DNA of 64,000 bases, taken from positions 61,722,552 to 61,786,551 of the forward strand of contig NC_079137.1 of assembly GCF_945859705.1 (NCBI RefSeq), in the 5' to 3' direction. A model generated the notes under the pieces. It saw only the letters and a list, made by a program, of their open reading frames with translations, did not search any database and was not told the DNA's origin. Shown piece by piece: positions 60,095 to 64,000 of this stretch. Position 1 is the first letter of the stretch. The number at the start of each line of letters is the position of its first letter. The translations under genes and the position numbers were made by a program. The stretch comes from Episyrphus balteatus (lineage: Eukaryota; Arthropoda; Insecta; Diptera; Syrphidae).

Positions 60095-62241
60095 TCAAAA
60101 CTGTAAAATTAATGGCATTTCGATTAGTTTTCTGTTAAGTCCGTTGACTCTGTCATAAAATTTTTTGTTCCCATAAGTCACCCTAATAGTTGTATTTCTT
60201 AAAACAAATAAAAACCCATCAAACTTCCATGATTGACGAGCGTAATAAAATTTACAAAAAAATAAAAACTTTGAGATATAATTTCTGAGATATGAGATAC
60301 ATTTTTTTGTTATCTTTTTGTATCCCTTAACTAATTTGACTGATCGATTGGTTTGGTTCAACGATCGCATGTTGATATCTAATCCGAAAGCTGATTTGAA
60401 TTTTATTGTTCTTGGGTCTTAATTTGAATAAATTTCAAGCTACTGTATCTTTTTTCTTTCTTGTAGATATAATTCGTTTTAGTTTCGATTACAAGGCAAT
60501 TTTTTTGTTGTCTGTTCTGTTCTGGTTGCATTTAAACTGATTGTCCACTTGATAGAGCTGCCTAAAGCCAGTCAGAGAAAAAAAAATAAAGTCAGGTAAA
60601 TTTATATCGAAAAGGGCCCTTGTTTACCTCAATATCTTTGTGGTCAGATTGTCCAATTTTTTTTTTTTTTTTTTTTATTTGATGACTCATCGATTGGATC
60701 GCTGTTGTAGTCGTTGATCGTTCGATGTGAGTGCGTTGTGTAAAATTCTCTTTTTTTTCATAATTTATATACTTCATCAGCGCTACCCATTTTACTACTA
60801 CCACTAACTCAGGTGGAGGAAGTTGATGATCTACAACGTCTATATAGCACAGTCATTTTTTTTTTCTTCAACTTTTTTTTTTTATTTTTTATAAAAATAA
60901 AAGTAAAAATTGTGCAAGCAAAATCGAATGAGTCATTTTTCGGACTCTTGTATGTTTCCAATCGAAGGGCAAGTTCTATGGATCTTTTGAAATAAGGCAG
61001 GTACTCGGTATGCACCTCTGCCTGCCTACCTGTTTTTTGTATAAGACTTCGTAGAAAAAAAGGTATAAATTCGCAGAAACGAAGGGGGCTCGTTTGAAAA
61101 AAGTGTCTCTATGGGGAAATCGTGGTACCTATAATATCCGAATTCGGGGTCGTTAGTCCAAAAGATATATTATGGACATCAGAATTAGCTTAAGTTTGTT
61201 TTTTTTTTTACTTTTTATTTGCTTATTCAGGGTAAATAACTTTTTTTAGCTCACATAGAAATGCTTTCGATGACTCATTCAAGCGGGAACACTTGACTTT
61301 GGATTATAACAAGTTGTTGTTAAGAGATTAAGCTAATGGAATTGATGGGGTCTTGTTACTAAACAAATAGAGGTATAGGTCGTTTCAAATCAAAGTCCCA
61401 TGGAAAATTGAGCAAAAATAAAAAAAACTCATTCCCTTACTGGAAGGAAGCATTTATGAAGCAGCTGAACTTTTTCTAAAATTACGATAAAATAATGAAG
61501 AACAGTTCTTGATATCCCTATTTTAATTAATTTATCCGTCTGTGAGGTTCACTGGGTTAGCCTAAGAAAGGGCTTGCATCACTCCAATACAAAAAAACAT
61601 ACAATTATTTAAATATTTATCATTTGAAGGCAGTTGGGATAACTTTGCCGAAGATATTATTATAGGACTAGGTGAATATGGACCAGAAATGTCCAGTTTA
61701 TATGATAGCAATTCATAACTTAAAATTCTATTCACAACTTTTAATTTGTATAATTGGGCAGTAAATATCTTATTTTTATTTTTCAATTATTTTGGAGTCG
61801 TCACCATAGAAATCATAAATAAACAAATTCAGATTTTTCATTTGCTTATTTTTTTCTCTAGCATTTCTTTCATTCAAACAAGCATGATTTGTTGTTATTT
61901 TTGAGTTGATTTGTCGCAATGAGCAAATAAAATTGAGTTTTTTGTTTATTTGTTCTGAATTTTATTGGAAGGGAGAAAATAAACTCTGAGTCAGGACTTT
62001 TGATTTGAAACGACCTATACACATTTTTATTTTGCAAAAGATGCGTAGATATAGTTTGTTCACCTTTCAAAGATTTATTTATTTACAGCAAAAACGTAAC
62101 TATCTTTGATTAAAGCTTGACCCAATAGACACCTGAGCCGTATGAATGACTTATATTATAACGATGATTCATTCTGCAATATTGATTATTGTGGATAAAA
62201 TAGTGTGTAGTTAATGGAGATGGTGGATTTGAAAACTTGGG
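60095..62241. other. AT-rich non-coding DNA
   Basis: No gene recognised. A frame at 60095-60370 on the minus strand and others nearby lack motifs. T runs at 60656-60676 and 60857-60900. Confidence 0.45.
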
Positions 62242-62249
62242 GCTAAAAT

Positions 62250-63541
62250 CAGGGGCGTACACTCCCTTGGGGCAAGTGGGGCGGCGCCCCGGGGCCCCCA
62301 ACCGACCCTAGGGCCCCCTTTGGAGAAAATGCAGAGAAGGAAACTGTTAGCAGAAATTGAGTTACGAAGTAAATTAAAATGTATTTGAATCACTTCGGAT
62401 ACAAGGGAGACAAATTATGTCATTCAGTATCATTGGTCATTGGTAGCCACTCAATATATATTGATTTAATAAAAAGTTTACCCCAGAGGCCCCAAAAAAA
62501 TAAACTGCTTTTTTAAAAGAAAAATTATAATTTTATCTCAGAGCCCCAAAAAATATAACTTGAAAAATCGTTGCAACCACAAATAATACATTAGGGGCCC
62601 CAAAAAAGCAAAAACAATTTCACGCCAGGGGCCCCAAAAGCCTTTACTTCTGGGCGTCAAAAAAAATTAAATTAAAAAAAAATTGTTTTCTTAAAATAAA
62701 TTACATTTGTTGATGGATTACTAAATATTACTTTAGGAGCCCCAAAAAATATGACTTCGGGGCTCCAAAAATATTATATGAAGGGTCCCAAAAAATAATT
62801 TTTCAGGAACCCCGTTAGTTGAGAGGCAATCAAATATTAATTTGGGGGCCCCAAAATCTATATCTAAGGAGCCCAAAATTATTCATCAAATTTTCTGATG
62901 GCATGACAAATTTTCAGGATCCTCTTAAGCTATTACTTCAGTGGTTCAAAACAATCAAAAGGAAAATTAAATATCAATTCAGGGGCCCCAACATAAATAC
63001 ATCAGGGCCCAAAATAAAAACATTACGTTATTGGTGGCATTCCGAATATTACTTCAGAACATAGGCCGCAATACCTATTAATTCTTGGCTCCAAAAAAAT
63101 TAAATTATATTTTAGGGGCCTCTAAGCACTTAATTTTGAGGCCCCAAAAATAATTTTTCAGGGGCCCCAAAAGAAATAAACTATGTTTGATGTTGGAAAA
63201 TCAAATGTGTACATGTACATATTACTTCAGAACAGAGGCCCCAAGAACTATCAATTCTAAGCTAAACAAATTTTTATTTTAGTGGTCTCTAAATATTTAA
63301 TTTTGGGGGCCCCAAGTACAAGTATTTACTACTTTTATGATAGAAATTTTAAGTAGGTATAGCAAAGTGCATTACGAACATATTAAAACATTAAAATAAA
63401 CCTTAAAATAAATAAGCTATACAAAAAAAATATGTATGGTTTATACGTACTTTTTTTTCTATCTAAGGGGTCCCCAAATATCAAAGGGGCCCCAAAATTT
63501 AGTCTTGCCCCGGGGCCCCGGCGACTCAACGTACGCCACTG
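62250..63541. mobile_element. hAT-like element with GGGGCCCC array, long copy (1292 bp)
   Basis: The tips CAGGGGCGTAC and GTACGCCACTG (inverted) are flanked by the 8-bp direct repeat GCTAAAAT at 62242-62249 and 63542-63549. It is inverted relative to the 463-bp copy at 29767-30229: its right end CAGTGGCGTACGTTGAGTC reads like the left end of that copy. Inside are about twenty GGGGCCCCAAAA-like motifs in both orientations at irregular 30-70-bp spacing, separated by AT-rich spacers. No transposase is present. The 8-bp duplication and CAGGG/CAGTG tips support a hAT assignment. Confidence 0.92.
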
Positions 63542-63550
63542 GCTAAAATA

Positions 63551-63771
63551 AATTATCAAATAGATTAAGAGTGAATTTACTTGTTTTTCTTGTTTTTTTG
63601 ATTAGTGATGGATTGCAAACTGAGAAGTTAAAATTAATTTGATAACCAAAAATTTAAAATTTAAATTTACTATATAGCCTTAATAATATAAGGTTATAGT
63701 ACAGAAAATATTGCTGCAAAACTTATTTGTTAGAGCTGAAAAGTTGTTGTCACAACTGATGACTTTTTTAA
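63551..63771. other. AT-rich non-coding DNA between two elements
   Basis: Nothing beyond short A/T runs. A palindromic TTAATAATATAAGGTTATAG phrase lies near 63680. Confidence 0.4.
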
Positions 63772-63772
63772 A

Positions 63773-64000
63773 GGTTGGGGCAAAATTCTGCGGGGGTCAA
63801 AATAATTTTGTCAAAATTCTACATTCAAAATTCTGCTTTTCATATTTCTGTTTAAAAAAGGGTTTGGAAAATGTTAAAAACCGCGTGCTTCTTAAGATTT
63901 TTCAAATCCTTTTTTAATTTGTTGCAGAATTCTGTAAAATCATCTTCTTGCTAAATGTACTGCTTAAAAAAGGTTTTTAATATTTAATGTTTTTGAAATG
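63773..64000. mobile_element. Left part of a second CAAAATTCTG-box foldback, cut by the window edge
   Basis: It begins GGTTGGGGCAAAATTCTGCG, matching the tip of the element at 24986, followed by 'gggtcaaaataattttgtcaaaattctac' and 'ttcaaaattctgcttttcat' boxes. An inverse 'gcagaattctgtaaaat' box occurs at 63926. The other tip was not seen, so the element continues past the window or has decayed. Confidence 0.6.

Noticed and set aside
62110..62393. Minus-strand frames at the left tip of the GGGGCCCC element
   Set aside because: They are translations of the transposon tip and its palindromes.

Overview
This window looks like nuclear DNA from an AT-rich insect genome, most likely a brachyceran fly. 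The signs are pervasive poly(A)/poly(T) runs, frequent GTAGGTA/TACCTACC strings, short introns with GTAAGT donors, Tc1-like transposons, a Jockey-clade retroposon tail, and repeats carrying (GTCT)n arrays like dipteran mini-me/DINE-1 elements. There is no bacterial-style gene organisation, no operon, no rRNA and no intact tRNA gene. Almost all long open frames are chance frames in low-complexity DNA or lie inside repeats. I cannot name the species from the sequence alone.

Host coding content is very small. The best candidate is a first coding exon on the minus strand (16424-16607). It starts with an ATG and ends in a clean GTAAGT donor, so part of a large intron probably lies to its left. A weaker exon-like frame lies at 308-658. 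GC-richer blocks near 22.1-22.8, 27.8-28.5, 32.1-33.3, 47.6-48.2 and 54.3 kb may be promoters, UTRs or enhancers, but only core-promoter-like motifs support this.

The rest is a dense collection of transposable elements, several with target-site duplications (TSDs) visible by eye. From left to right they are: a TA-flanked palindrome-rich element (996-2126); degenerate ~175-bp repeats (5.8-6.4 kb); a small TA MITE (7.1 kb); a composite element with CACTGGTC ends holding a foldback, four 147-bp tandem units and a (CAGT)n array (11.26-12.89 kb); a nearly perfect palindromic Tc1-like element (14.34-15.95 kb); a hAT-like foldback with 8-bp TSDs (18.69-19.22 kb); a Tc1 remnant (19.4-20.4 kb); a family with (GTCT)n arrays (22.9, 35.9, 41.8, 45.2 kb); a foldback made of CAAAATTCTG boxes (25.0 kb, with a second copy running off the right edge); a hAT-like pair with GGGGCCCC arrays (29.8 and 62.3 kb); a GC-rich minisatellite (33.7-34.2 kb); a Jockey-clade 3' fragment (40.9-41.6 kb); a second, longer TA-flanked element carrying a spliced two-exon reading frame and a nested TTAA foldback (50.7-52.9 kb); a TTA-flanked MITE (54.8 kb); two tRNA-like SINE-type modules (31.4 and 56.1 kb); and a ~127-bp-period array of 30-bp palindromes (58.9-60.1 kb).

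The most notable structures are the 30-bp palindrome array, the two TA-flanked elements that share ends but have unrelated cores (one core is an intron-containing coding segment), the foldback made entirely of short inverted boxes, and the hAT-like elements filled with GGGGCCCC palindromes. Many of these families are built from dense arrays of short palindromes, which looks like a recurring theme of the locus.
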